DNA of 64,000 nucleotides, taken from the NCBI RefSeq assembly GCF_000025185.1, contig NC_013720.1, positions 5,704,001-5,768,000 of the forward strand. Reading direction: 5' to 3'. Origin of the DNA: Pirellula staleyi DSM 6068. GTDB lineage: Bacteria > Planctomycetota > Planctomycetia > Pirellulales > Pirellulaceae. Both the position numbers and the translations under genes were made by a program. The notes under the pieces are model-generated. The model was not told where the DNA came from and searched no databases. It worked only from the letters and a program-made list of their open reading frames with translations. Numbering within the stretch: the stretch's first letter is position 1; every line of letters begins with the position of its first letter. Positions 27,426 through 36,333 of the stretch are shown piece after piece.

Positions 27426-29405
27426 ATGGCAAAGCTTAGCGTCGACGCGTTTCTCGATTACGTCCAGAAAAGTGGTCTGGCCGATAGCGGTGCGCTCGAA
27501 ACGGCCCTCGCCCCTCTGAAGGCGAAGCATGGCGGATCGCTTCCCGAAGATGCCGATCTCGTGGCGGCCGAGTTGATCGACGCCAAACTGATCACCAGTT
27601 GGCACTCGGAAAAGCTGATGGACAAGAAGTACAAAGGCTTCTTCCTCGGCAAGTACAAACTGCTGCGGCACATTGGCAGCGGTGGTATGAGCAGCGTTTA
27701 TTTGGCCGAGCATCTGCTGATGCGTCGCCAGCGGGCGATTAAAGTACTTCCCAAAGCGCGGGTGAACGACTCGAGCTATCTGGCCCGGTTTCATCTCGAA
27801 GCGCAAGCAACAGCTTCGCTCGACCATCCGAACATCGTGCGAGCCTACGACGTCGACAACGATGGCGACACGCACTTTTTGGTGATGGAGTACATCGAAG
27901 GGCGCGATCTGCAGAACATTGTGAAAGCAGAAGGACCGCTGCCACTCGAACTCGCCTGCAACTACATCGCGCAGGCTGCCGAGGGACTCGACTACTCGCA
28001 CAAATCGTCGCTGATTCACCGCGACGTGAAGCCGGCCAACTTGCTGGTGGATACCAAGGGGCTCGTCAAGATTCTCGACCTTGGCTTAGCGCTGAGCAGC
28101 GATAGCGAACAAGCGTCGCTGACGATTGCCCACAACGAAAATGTGCTCGGCACGGCCGACTATCTATCGCCCGAACAAGCGGTGAATAGTCACAAGGTCG
28201 ATCATCGGGCCGACATCTACAGCCTCGGCTGTACGCTCTATTATTTGCTCTCGGGTCATCCTCCATTTCCTGATGGAACGCTGGCCCAGCGGATTGCCAA
28301 ACATCAGACGCAGATGCCGGAAGATTTGCGCAAAGAGCGACCTGATGTGCCGCGCGATCTGTGCGACATCTGCCTGAAGATGATGCAAAAACGGCCTGAA
28401 AAACGCTTCCACACGATGCGCGAAGTGGCCGACGCACTCGAAGCGTGGTTGGTGAATCACGGCTATCGATTTGAGCCAGGCAGCAGCGATGCGGCGCGGA
28501 AAGCGGCGCAGCTGACAGCCGCCAGTGTCGCCTCGCGTGGAGGTGGCTCGTCGAAACTGGGCCTTCCCGGAGCGGGCTCCGGACGGGGCATGCCGGGAAC
28601 CGATCGACCTGTGCCCGATCATAGCGACGATACGATTTCCGATCAGGCTCGCGAAGGAACGGTGAAAGGTCTCGAGGGACTTCCCAAGGCGACGCGGTTG
28701 CCGGGTAGTTCCCCCGCCGCACCAGCTGCGAAGGGATCGCCCGGCAGTAGCAAGAGAGTGGTTGATCCGACTGCCAAGTCGCAGCCGACCGCTGGCAGCA
28801 ACAAGGGACTCCCTGTCGCTCGCCCACTCGATAGCTCGGCGAGTGGTAGTTCCAAAAGCAACTCGAGCGCTTTGCCGAACTTCAATTTCGACGTGGGTGG
28901 CTCGGGCTCGACGAAATCGGGGTCGACCAAATCGGGCTCTGCCAAGCCAGCGGCGAAACCAGCCGCACGTCCCGGTGGCTCGAAGATTAAGACCACCTCG
29001 GGTGGCATGCCGATCTTATCGCTCGGCACCAGCAGCCCTGCGATTAACCCAGCAGGAAGCACCTCGTCGATTGCTGGTAAGGGTCCTGCGGGAACGAAGG
29101 TGGGGGCGAAAAAGGGGCTGCTCGCCTCACTCACCGCCAAAGTGCCGCTGTGGCTGCTGATTGGTGGAGGTGTTGCCGCAGTGGCCGTGGCGATCGCGGG
29201 AATTGTGACCGTCGCGATCATGATTGGCGGTTCGGGAGACTCACCTCGCCGCGAGCGTCAGCCGGAATCAACCAATTCGAACGACACCAGCTACCTTGCC
29301 CCGCCCACCCCTCCAGGCTACCTGGAAGGGATGTCGGTGGCGACCGACAGCTCAAGAACCACCACTTTGGGTGGTCCAGGGCCGGTTCTACCGCCAAATT
29401 TTTGA
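27426..29405 (+). CDS. Membrane-anchored Ser/Thr protein kinase
   Basis: The start at 27426 ([13 protein letters not shown]) gives 659 residues; the frame open to 27189 lacks similarity. A planctomycete-type N-terminal helical segment precedes the kinase domain. Visible kinase features are the glycine loop [11 protein letters not shown] near residue 83, the lysine in RAIKVLP near 104, the catalytic loop [10 protein letters not shown] near 198, and DLG in place of DFG near 218. A long Ser/Gly/Pro/Lys-rich linker, about 360-570, is probably disordered. One transmembrane helix ([20 protein letters not shown]) lies near 572-601, followed by a short tail. The kinase domain is on the N-terminal, cytoplasmic side. 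Targets are unknown. Confidence 0.93.
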   Translation: MAKLSVDAFLDYVQKSGLADSGALETALAPLKAKHGGSLPEDADLVAAELIDAKLITSWHSEKLMDKKYKGFFLGKYKLLRHIGSGGMSSVYLAEHLLMRRQRAIKVLPKARVNDSSYLARFHLEAQATASLDHPNIVRAYDVDNDGDTHFLVMEYIEGRDLQNIVKAEGPLPLELACNYIAQAAEGLDYSHKSSLIHRDVKPANLLVDTKGLVKILDLGLALSSDSEQASLTIAHNENVLGTADYLSPEQAVNSHKVDHRADIYSLGCTLYYLLSGHPPFPDGTLAQRIAKHQTQMPEDLRKERPDVPRDLCDICLKMMQKRPEKRFHTMREVADALEAWLVNHGYRFEPGSSDAARKAAQLTAASVASRGGGSSKLGLPGAGSGRGMPGTDRPVPDHSDDTISDQAREGTVKGLEGLPKATRLPGSSPAAPAAKGSPGSSKRVVDPTAKSQPTAGSNKGLPVARPLDSSASGSSKSNSSALPNFNFDVGGSGSTKSGSTKSGSAKPAAKPAARPGGSKIKTTSGGMPILSLGTSSPAINPAGSTSSIAGKGPAGTKVGAKKGLLASLTAKVPLWLLIGGGVAAVAVAIAGIVTVAIMIGGSGDSPRRERQPESTNSNDTSYLAPPTPPGYLEGMSVATDSSRTTTLGGPGPVLPPNF

Positions 29406-29473
29406 AAAAAATGGGCGAGCTGGACAGTTTTTTGCCTCGCGAAGTCGCGCGAAAACGGCTGCGGCGATAGGTC

Positions 29474-29537
29474 CCAAAAACGGCCTGCAGAGAGCCCTGT
29501 TTTTGGTCTGTCGAGAAGCCTCGACGAGGGCCTTTTT
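29474..29537 (+). terminator. Terminator-like hairpins after the kinase gene
   Basis: CCAAAAAC at 29474-29481 pairs perfectly with GTTTTTGG at 29499-29506, with an inner GGC/GCC. Directly after it, a GCC...GGC hairpin near 29518-29531 runs into CTTTTTC. Together they probably end the kinase transcript. Confidence 0.45.
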
Positions 29538-30789
29538 CGAGGCTCGTTTTGCTCTCGCCAAAGAGTGTTCATGGCTGCGAATTTGACGCACCAATCTTCT
29601 CTTCCTAGCACGCCAATGGAAGTGACTTCGATGCTGCTAGAGCGACCACTCGAGCAGCGCGACACTCACAGCAGCGTGACTGGCTACTGCAGAGCGTGCT
29701 CGCGCACGATGCCACGCTGTCAGTCGCTCGAGGAGTGCCGCGCGATCACTTATCGGCGCGATGTGAGGCCTGCTGCTCCCTCTAGCGCCGCTTTGATTGC
29801 CACTACGACACACATGCGCGGCATAAACCGACTTTGCGTAGCGGTGAAGTGTCGATTGAATGAACACTTCACGCGCTGCTGTCGCGCGGTGGATCGCATG
29901 TCGACATGCAGCGACGACGCTCTTCGATCGACATGCTCGCTGCGGCACGCGCATCACCGCTGCAACCGCCGCATGCTCAAAAACAGCAATATTTCGCTCG
30001 AAATAGGTCACTTTTTGCGATGCGATCGCCGGCACATCTTGCTGCAACGACCAGGGGTAATCAGTTTATGCAGAGCAGCGGCACTGGAACTGCGAAACGC
30101 TGGGTGTGATCGCTGGCGAGACTGTTATGAACGCTTTCAGCGAGTAGAGCAGGCGGCAAGCGGATCCCCTTAAGCGGTTTGGCAGGCAACGAGCATCGCG
30201 AGTCGGTACGCGAGCCGATCAGCGTCCGAATGATTCGGCGATGGAACGAATCTTCATCGCTAGCAACTCACCTGCGTGCACCCGTCGCGTGCACTTTCAC
30301 TTCAGCGCATCGAAAGCGCAACAAAGCGCGCTTTCGCGCGCGCCAGGCGCGCTTTGTTGCGCTTCTCGCGCGCGCTTTCATAGCCGCGCGCAATGATTTT
30401 TGTCTCCTCGAAAAAAGCGCGAGCCATCGCCCTCATCGCGACGTAGTTAAGGGGGCTCGCAGGGTGCTTAGCAGTCTGCTCGCAAGCTCTCCCGAGCAAC
30501 CTCCGTCCGCGCGATTGTAGGGGCGCGAAACCCGCGCCATCCGCAAGTCAAGCCGTTCCCAATATTTGTCGCAAGTCTTTCCCAGAAAACAACTTGCACA
30601 AGATGCTTGAATTCTGCCTTTCCACGGTCGTACGATTAGGTAAGTGATCCGAGTGACTTGGGGCGGCCAGTGCCGCTGCGAGCCTCGAATCTCTCGGGCG
30701 AAGTCAATGTCCTGCGGCCACCCAGGTCGCATCGGCAGCGGCTTCGAGTCATCAAAACTCTTTGGAGAAAGCTTGGTCTTGGTGTAGTC
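29538..30789. other. Gene-poor region dense in perfect inverted repeats
   Basis: I find no convincing gene in about 1.25 kb. A forward frame from ATG 29571 to 30173 is open but rich in Cys, His and Arg, as expected for chance reading, and an antisense frame covers the same bases. Perfect inverted repeats are frequent: GTGAAGTGT/ACACTTCAC (29844-29872), GCATGTCGACATGC (29896-29909), TATTTCG/CGAAATA (29990-30005), GTGCAC/GTGCAC (30276-30294), an 18-bp stem (30314-30364) and GCGCGCG/CGCGCGC (30368-30391). A structured non-coding RNA is possible. Confidence 0.5.
30314..30364. repeat. 18-bp perfect inverted repeat
   Basis: AAGCGCAACAAAGCGCGC at 30314-30331 has its exact reverse complement at 30347-30364, with a 15-base loop. 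A further 7-bp GC hairpin follows at 30368-30391. There is no T-run directly after, so it is not a standard terminator. Confidence 0.85.
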
Positions 30790-31500
30790 ATGCCCCGCCG
30801 CCTCGAACACATCCTGAAGACTCCTGCTTCGCATCCCGCTGCCGAGCGTGCCGCCGTTTCGCGGCGTCAGGTGCTGCCGGGTAAACGTGCGCGATTGAGC
30901 GGCTCGGTGCTTCGTGGCCCCTACCTGCCCCCCGAACGATGGTACGAACCGTCCCACGAGCCCTCACGCGGCTTTCAGGTGGTGGTCCAGGACGCCGGCA
31001 AGGGCTACCGCCATGTCGTCACCGAAGAGGACGTACGAGGCCGCCTGGCACAGCTCCCCAGCTGGATGCTCGACTCGCTCGAAGTGGTGCAGCTGAGCCA
31101 AATGACCCGCAAAAAGCGACGCTCTCCCTGCTACGGCATGCAGTGGGGGACGACGATCTACCTCTATCCGATCGAAGACAACCTGGTCGAGAAATTCACA
31201 CAGCCCCCCAAACCGGCCCAAAAGATCGAATCGGCCATGTTTGGCGGCCAGTGGGAGCCCGATAAGAAGGGTGGTCACTGGAATCTGACCTGGACCGAAG
31301 AGGCGATCCGCGACTTCTACCTCAACAACGTGCTGATCCACGAATTGGGGCACATTCTCGACAACCGCAACACCAGCTATGTCGATCGCGAACGCTATGC
31401 CGAGTGGTTCGCCCTCGAACATGGCTACAAAGCGAGTCGCCGGGCCAAACTGGCCGCTGCTGCGGTGAAGAAGTACGTCCGCAAGCGCCACCACAACTAG
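30790..31500 (+). CDS. Zincin-like protein with HELGH motif
   Basis: The 236-residue product (start MPRRLEHILK) has a basic N-terminus and C-terminus (AAVKKYVRKRHH). Near residue 184 is LIHELGHILDN, an HExxH zinc-peptidase motif with a following Asp that could be the third ligand, and YAEWFALEHG further on could complete the active site. This looks like a small metallopeptidase or a protein with that fold. No signal peptide or membrane helix is seen. I do not recognise the family. The start is the only ATG before the conserved-looking part, though its ribosome binding site is weak; the frame extends upstream to 30658. Confidence 0.75.
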   Translation: MPRRLEHILKTPASHPAAERAAVSRRQVLPGKRARLSGSVLRGPYLPPERWYEPSHEPSRGFQVVVQDAGKGYRHVVTEEDVRGRLAQLPSWMLDSLEVVQLSQMTRKKRRSPCYGMQWGTTIYLYPIEDNLVEKFTQPPKPAQKIESAMFGGQWEPDKKGGHWNLTWTEEAIRDFYLNNVLIHELGHILDNRNTSYVDRERYAEWFALEHGYKASRRAKLAAAAVKKYVRKRHHN

Positions 31501-31748
31501 GGGGCTACTCGCCACGCAGCGGGTCCCAGCATCAGCTATCTTTGCTGAGTACAAACCGCCCCGATCTTCGCTTACGGTAGATAACCGGCTCATCTTGCGC
31601 CCGCGAGGCAATTTGCCACGTGGCATGCGGCCCGTTATCGTAGGTGCTTATCTGCTCGTCACTAACTGCTGCTGACTGCCGGTCCCACCAACCGTCAGGC
31701 CCCAGCCCGACCCGCTTTTCCGCGCGAGTGCTTAAAGGATTCCTGCTG

Positions 31749-33650
31749 ATGCGTTGTTTCTCTCGACTCATGGTCACCTTCGCGCTGCTCAGCCTCGTGG
31801 CTCTTCTGGGACTTGCAAGCACGTCGCATGCCGTTGCCACCCCCGAACAACGGGCCGAGATCGCCGCCATCAGCACGCTCACTTCCAAAGCGGCCAACCT
31901 GTTCAAGGCTGGCAAGTTTAAGGAATCGGGCGAAGCGGTTGCCGAAGTGCAAACTCGCATCGAAAAGCTCGCTGAAAGTGGCGATGCTCAGGTTATCGAA
32001 CTCTTGGCTCCCACCTATCGCCGCCTGCTCAATGCGCACGCAGTGCTCGAGCTCGAAGGAATCACCCTCCCCGCCCTCAAGCCACTCGAAGCTGAAAAGC
32101 CGATGCCCAAGCCGGGCGAAGCTCCTGCAGGTGGCGGAACCAGCTTCACCAAAGAGGTCGCTCCGATTTTGGTGCAGCACTGTGGTGGTTGCCACGTCCG
32201 CGGCAGTCGCGGCATGTTCTCGATGGCCAGCTACGACGTGCTGATGAAAGGACCTGCTGCTGGCAAAGTGGTCTTTCCAGGCAACATCGATGGCAGCGAC
32301 CTCGTCGTGAAGATCCAAGATAAAGAGATGCCCCCCAGCGGCGCTGGCATCCCCGAACCGCAACTCGCGACCCTCAAAAAATGGATCACCGAAGGGGCCA
32401 AGTTCGACGGCCCCGATCCCGCCGCTAACCTCACTGCCCTCACCGCTGGCACTCCAGCCGCCGCTCCACCGATGGTGATGGTGGCCGAAGCAACCGGTAA
32501 AGAAACCATCAGCTTTGCCAAAGATATTGCCCCGGTCCTCGTTGCCTCGTGCACCGGCTGTCACGGCACGAATCGCCCGCGCGAAAACTTCAGCGTCTTC
32601 ACGTTCGAGAGCTTGCTCAAGGGTGGCGACCTCGGCACTGCGATCCTCCCCGGTAAACCTGCCGACAGTTTGCTGATTAAGAAGCTCAAGGGAACCGCTG
32701 ATGGAATGCGCATGCCACAAGGCATGGCTCCCCTAGCCGACGAAGTGATTGCGAAGTTCGAGAAGTGGATCGAAGAAGGGGCCAAGTTCGATGGCGGTAA
32801 CGCCAAACAATCGGTGATCGAAATCGCCGCACTGGCCAAAGCCAACTCCAGCACGCACGAACAGCTGAGCCTCGACCGCGCTAACCTGGCGCTCTCGAAC
32901 TGGAAGCTCGTTCTCCCCGATATGCCTGCCGATAAAGTCGAAACCACCAACTTCATGGTGCTCGGCAACGTAGGCGAAAACACACTCGCCGATATCGGAC
33001 AACAAGCCGAATCGCTCGCTCCCAAAATTGCCACCATCTTCAAGGCACCAGCCGACCAGGCACTCGTGAAGGGTCGCGTTTCGCTCTATGTCTTCCGCGA
33101 ACGCTACGACTACAGCGAGTTCGGCAAAATGGTCGAGCGCCGTGATCTGCCACTCCCTTGGCGCGGTCACTTCAACTACACCATTGTCGACGCCTATGGC
33201 GTGGTTGTTCCACCTCGCGCTGGCGACTACTCGCTGCAGGTCCTCATCGGTCAGCAGCTTGCCGGCACCTATATCGCCTCGCTCGGTAAAGGAACGCCGC
33301 GCTGGTTCGCGGAAGGCTCGGCCCGCGTTGCTGCCTCGCGTCTCGATGGTGCTGATGGCCGCGTTCAGAAGTGGGACGATGCCGTGCTTCCAGTCGTCTC
33401 AACGATGAGCGCTCCCGACGACTTCCTCACCGGCAAACTCCCTCCCGAAGAAACCGATATCTGTGCCTACAGCTTCGTAAAGTTCCTGATGGCCGACGCT
33501 AAACGCTACGACAAACTCCTGGCCGATCTCCGCAAAGGTGGCAACTTCGATCAGTCGTTCTCGGCCACCTACGGCGGCAGCCCGAATCAAGTGGCCCAGG
33601 CCTGGGTGCGCAAGCCACCAGCGAAATCCAAGCCGCTCGGTAAGAAGTAA
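31749..33650 (+). CDS. Secreted c-type cytochrome-domain protein with peptidase-MA-like C-terminus
   Basis: AAAGGA lies 8 bases before ATG 31749, which gives 633 residues with a signal peptide (MVTFALLSLVALLGLASTSHA). Two haem-binding CxxCH sites, CGGCH near residue 145 and CTGCH near 268, each lie in a planctomycete cytochrome-C-like domain of the kind followed by KEMPPSGAG and an EKWIEEGAKFDG element. The C-terminal third (GTPRWFAEGSARVAAS) resembles a gluzincin of the peptidase-MA type, but where HExxH is expected it reads LIGQQLAGTYIA, so it is probably inactive. The protein should act in the periplasm; electron partners are unknown. Confidence 0.88.
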   Translation: MRCFSRLMVTFALLSLVALLGLASTSHAVATPEQRAEIAAISTLTSKAANLFKAGKFKESGEAVAEVQTRIEKLAESGDAQVIELLAPTYRRLLNAHAVLELEGITLPALKPLEAEKPMPKPGEAPAGGGTSFTKEVAPILVQHCGGCHVRGSRGMFSMASYDVLMKGPAAGKVVFPGNIDGSDLVVKIQDKEMPPSGAGIPEPQLATLKKWITEGAKFDGPDPAANLTALTAGTPAAAPPMVMVAEATGKETISFAKDIAPVLVASCTGCHGTNRPRENFSVFTFESLLKGGDLGTAILPGKPADSLLIKKLKGTADGMRMPQGMAPLADEVIAKFEKWIEEGAKFDGGNAKQSVIEIAALAKANSSTHEQLSLDRANLALSNWKLVLPDMPADKVETTNFMVLGNVGENTLADIGQQAESLAPKIATIFKAPADQALVKGRVSLYVFRERYDYSEFGKMVERRDLPLPWRGHFNYTIVDAYGVVVPPRAGDYSLQVLIGQQLAGTYIASLGKGTPRWFAEGSARVAASRLDGADGRVQKWDDAVLPVVSTMSAPDDFLTGKLPPEETDICAYSFVKFLMADAKRYDKLLADLRKGGNFDQSFSATYGGSPNQVAQAWVRKPPAKSKPLGKK

Positions 33651-33686
33651 ACGCCCCACCCCAAAGAGCTTGGAGACTTCGTCCGA

Positions 33687-33911
33687 GTGGAATCCGATAA
33701 GAGCTGCAGAAATTGTAGTAGCACCGAGTTTTACACTCGCGAAGTGTACTTTAGCGGCCATGCCTCGGCCGCGTTGCCAGTCGGATTTTTTGGACTATGG
33801 GACTATGCAACATGTCAATTGCGGGTGTGCGGTACCTGTGGTTTAGCGGAATGGTATCTCACGCCTGATTCCCTCAAAAAGGTCAAACAGAAGTTTGATC
33901 GAGAGTCGTAG
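33687..33911 (+). CDS. Small zinc-ribbon-like protein
   Basis: The 74-residue product starts at GTG 33687. It has CRNC at residues 7-10 and CGTCG near 49, a two-pair zinc-binding pattern. Between them lie TEFYTREVYFSG and a short hydrophobic stretch. The end (LAEWYLTPDSLKKVKQKF) is basic. I do not recognise a named family. It follows the cytochrome-domain gene by 36 bases and may be co-transcribed. The two spaced cysteine pairs make chance reading unlikely. Confidence 0.7.
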   Translation: MESDKSCRNCSSTEFYTREVYFSGHASAALPVGFFGLWDYATCQLRVCGTCGLAEWYLTPDSLKKVKQKFDRES

Positions 33912-33919
33912 AGGCTGGC

Positions 33920-33943
33920 AAAAAACACCGACCAAGCTTCGGT
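33920..33943 (-). terminator. Terminator-like hairpin after larE
   Basis: On the reverse strand ACCGA pairs with TCGGT around a 7-base loop, followed by G and six T (opposite 33920-33925). It lies about 100 bases after the larE stop and abuts the end of the forward zinc-ribbon gene. Confidence 0.4.
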
Positions 33944-34046
33944 TTCGCCTGTGATCGTTTGGCAATCCCACGGGGCTATCGGCTGCGCCGAGGCGCCCCC
34001 GGCACCTGACTCTAGTCCATCCAAGCTTTTCCACGCTTCGCGCCAG

Positions 34047-34898
34047 CTACTTCACCAGTTCGATTGTGAGTAGCTGATTCAAACTGCCACTGCGAAAACC
34101 TTCGAGATCGAGCGTGACAAAGCGAAACCCGAGTCGCTTGAACTCCGCTGCGAGCGTTTCGCGCAGTGGCGACGAAGCAACCCTCACCAAATCGCTCACT
34201 GGCACTTCCAGTCGCGCGATCATGCCTTCGTGCAGTCGCACGCGGCAGTTGGCGATCCCCTGCTCTTTCAGCCAAACTTCAGCCTCGTCGATCATCCGCA
34301 GTCGCTCGGGAGTCACCTGCACGCCATACGCTAGGCGGCTCGAGAGGCAAGGTGTGGCGGGCTTATCCGAGACGCTCAAATTCCAGTAGCGTGCGAGTTC
34401 GCGAACTTCGGCTTTCGTCAGCCCCGCTTCCGCCAGCGGACTACGGACCCGATGTTCACTCGCCGCTTTCATACCGGGACGATGATCGCCTAGATCGTCA
34501 ACATTCGCGCCGTTGACAATCGCCTCGACATCAAGCGCTGCTAAGCGCGACTCGAGCTGCGTATAAAGTTCGGTCTTACAGAAATAGCATCGATCTCCCG
34601 CGTTGCGGACATACCCCTCCGAGCCGAGTTCATCGGTCCGCATGATCTCGTGGCGAATGCCGATGGCGCTGGCCACTTCGATGGCGATTTCGAGTTCGCC
34701 GCTGGCCAGACTGGGACTTACGCCGGTGACAGCCACTGCTGCATCGCCGAGCGATAGTTGAGCCGCTTTGGCCACCACGGCAGAGTCGACCCCGCCAGAA
34801 AACGCCACTGCCACGCTCGAGAGCGTTGCCAGAGAAGCCAAAAGCTGATCGCGTTTTGCAGCCAGTTCGGCCGTGAGCTCGATCGGTACCGTTGCCAT
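34047..34898 (-). CDS. larE: ATP-dependent sacrificial sulfur transferase LarE
   Basis: In lactate racemase maturation LarE activates the carboxylates of the pyridinium dicarboxylate precursor and donates sulfur to build the nickel-pincer cofactor. The N-terminal PP-loop AFSGGVDSAVVAK near residue 31 binds ATP. The family block NAGDRCYFCKTELY is present. A cysteine in KPATPCLSSRLAYG is probably the one that in Lactiplantibacillus LarE gives up its sulfur. I chose ATG 34898 (MATVPIEL) over upstream starts; the product has 283 residues, the usual size. No larA, larB or larC lies nearby, so the partners may be elsewhere or the protein may serve another sulfur-transfer path. Confidence 0.9.
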   Translation of the reverse strand: MATVPIELTAELAAKRDQLLASLATLSSVAVAFSGGVDSAVVAKAAQLSLGDAAVAVTGVSPSLASGELEIAIEVASAIGIRHEIMRTDELGSEGYVRNAGDRCYFCKTELYTQLESRLAALDVEAIVNGANVDDLGDHRPGMKAASEHRVRSPLAEAGLTKAEVRELARYWNLSVSDKPATPCLSSRLAYGVQVTPERLRMIDEAEVWLKEQGIANCRVRLHEGMIARLEVPVSDLVRVASSPLRETLAAEFKRLGFRFVTLDLEGFRSGSLNQLLTIELVK

Positions 34899-34944
34899 GA
34901 ATCCACGCCTGCTTAGGTGCATCACCGCGCCTCGCCAGGCGCAA

Positions 34945-34990
34945 CAAAAAAGCCCTGGCATCGCCACGAATCGTGCGACACCAGAGCTTT
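34945..34990 (-). terminator. Intrinsic terminator after the DUF4912 gene
   Basis: On the reverse strand AAAGCTCTGG pairs with CCAGGGCTTT (one G-T pair), with an inner stem CACGA/CGTGG, and a T-run opposite the A-run at 34945-34951. It lies 63 bases after the stop of the DUF4912 gene and 47 bases before the larE start. Confidence 0.75.
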
Positions 34991-35052
34991 TAGTTTAACA
35001 AATCGGAGCTGAACGCTCGATCATGCCGGGGCTGATTCCCGGCGAAATTGGG

Positions 35053-36333
35053 TTAGTCGTTAGCTTCGCGAACCATCGGCTCGAGCACCTTGGTGTTGCG
35101 CTCGACGGCAATCACAATCGTGCGTTGCTCGACACCATCAGCACTCGCGGCCACCACGGGGAGCACTTGACGCTTGTCGGGCATCGCCAGACGAATCGTG
35201 AAGGTTCCGTCGCTGCGGAGCTTCACTGGTTCACCAGCCAACGTGACGCGAGCGTCGCTCTTCGTCGAACCATAGATGATCATCTCGGCATCGACTTGGA
35301 ACTGGAACTCGCGATGCTTGTGCAGGATGCGATCGGCCCCCATACCAAACTGCGAGCCGTTGCCATTGGGTGGGCCCATCGGACGACGGAGACGCTCTTC
35401 GAACAACTCACGCAATTCGCCGCTGTTCCCATCTTCCGAGTAGCCACCGCTGAGGGCAAAAACCTTCTCGTAGTTTTCTGCAATGTCCGACCAATTCTCG
35501 TCGATCTCGCTCGTGCTGTCGGGGAGCGGCGTCGAAACGGCATTGCTGCGACAGAGGGTGTAGAACTTGCCATTCGCGGCCAAGTAACCCAGATCGACGC
35601 GATAGCTTTGCGGTGGATTGTTAACTTCGATGTACCAGTTGTTCACGCCACCATGAATTTCGACTTCACGCACCACACGTTCGCTGGTGCTGGTGGTGTT
35701 GCTGCCATCGACTTCCAGCAGACGGAGCATCGGCTTGGCGGTGTGCCAATGTTCGGCCAGTGCCGCTTCGGCTCGCTTCACACTCGTCCGGAGCACCTGC
35801 CAGCAGGCCTGAATCCAGTACGAATCGCGAACCATCAAAACGACGCGATCTTTGTCGGGACTGTTTCGCTTTTTGCCGCCGCCGCTGACAACGTGACCGA
35901 GCGAACCACTCAGGTCTTTCAGCCGTTCGCGTTCGGCATGCACGCGCTGGATCCGTTCCGCCACCCGGGGGTTAACCTTCGGAGGTGTGGGAGCGGCTTT
36001 CGCCCGAGCAACAGCAGCAGCAGGAGCCGAAGCTCGGCTCGACACGCGATTAGCCGCTGGCTTACCGTTTTTGACAGCGGCTGGCGATTTGACCGAAGCT
36101 GTTTTTGCAACGGGCTTTACGACAGAGCGGCTGGAGGCTGCTGGTCGAGCGGTGGCTTTCACCGCAGTTGATTTGGGGGCCGATTTGCGGGCGGCTTTCG
36201 CCTTGGCACTTTTGGCGAGCAATTTGACAAGCTCGTCCTTCCGCATCGAATGATAGCCAGAAAGCCCCTTGCTTTTGGCGAGCTCGGCGAGGTCTTTCCA
36301 GGTTTGCGTCTTCAGGGTTGCAATCGTAATCAC
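35053..36333 (-). CDS. DUF4912 protein with Rho-N/SAP-like head
   Basis: A GGAGG element lies 11 bases before the GTG at 36333, which gives a protein starting VITIATLKTQTWKDLAELAK. The longer frame to 36414 is not needed. Residues 5-45 resemble the Rho N-terminal/SAP-like helix-extension fold (LAKSKGLSGYHSMRKDELVK), a nucleic-acid-binding type. An Ala/Lys/Pro-rich linker, about 50-150, follows. The central part (RVVLMVRDSYWIQACWQVLR, then GGVNNWYIEVNN) matches the DUF4912 pattern. The C-terminus is beta-rich. With 426 residues it could link nucleic acid to a ligand-binding domain, but the function is unknown. Confidence 0.8.
   Translation of the reverse strand: MITIATLKTQTWKDLAELAKSKGLSGYHSMRKDELVKLLAKSAKAKAARKSAPKSTAVKATARPAASSRSVVKPVAKTASVKSPAAVKNGKPAANRVSSRASAPAAAVARAKAAPTPPKVNPRVAERIQRVHAERERLKDLSGSLGHVVSGGGKKRNSPDKDRVVLMVRDSYWIQACWQVLRTSVKRAEAALAEHWHTAKPMLRLLEVDGSNTTSTSERVVREVEIHGGVNNWYIEVNNPPQSYRVDLGYLAANGKFYTLCRSNAVSTPLPDSTSEIDENWSDIAENYEKVFALSGGYSEDGNSGELRELFEERLRRPMGPPNGNGSQFGMGADRILHKHREFQFQVDAEMIIYGSTKSDARVTLAGEPVKLRSDGTFTIRLAMPDKRQVLPVVAASADGVEQRTIVIAVERNTKVLEPMVREAND

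Noticed and set aside
29565-30173. 202-codon forward ORF and the overlapping reverse ORF 29637-30047
   Set aside because: Both have skewed composition (Cys, His, Arg or Ala rich) and no domain or ribosome binding site; kept only as a possibility within the hairpin-rich region.
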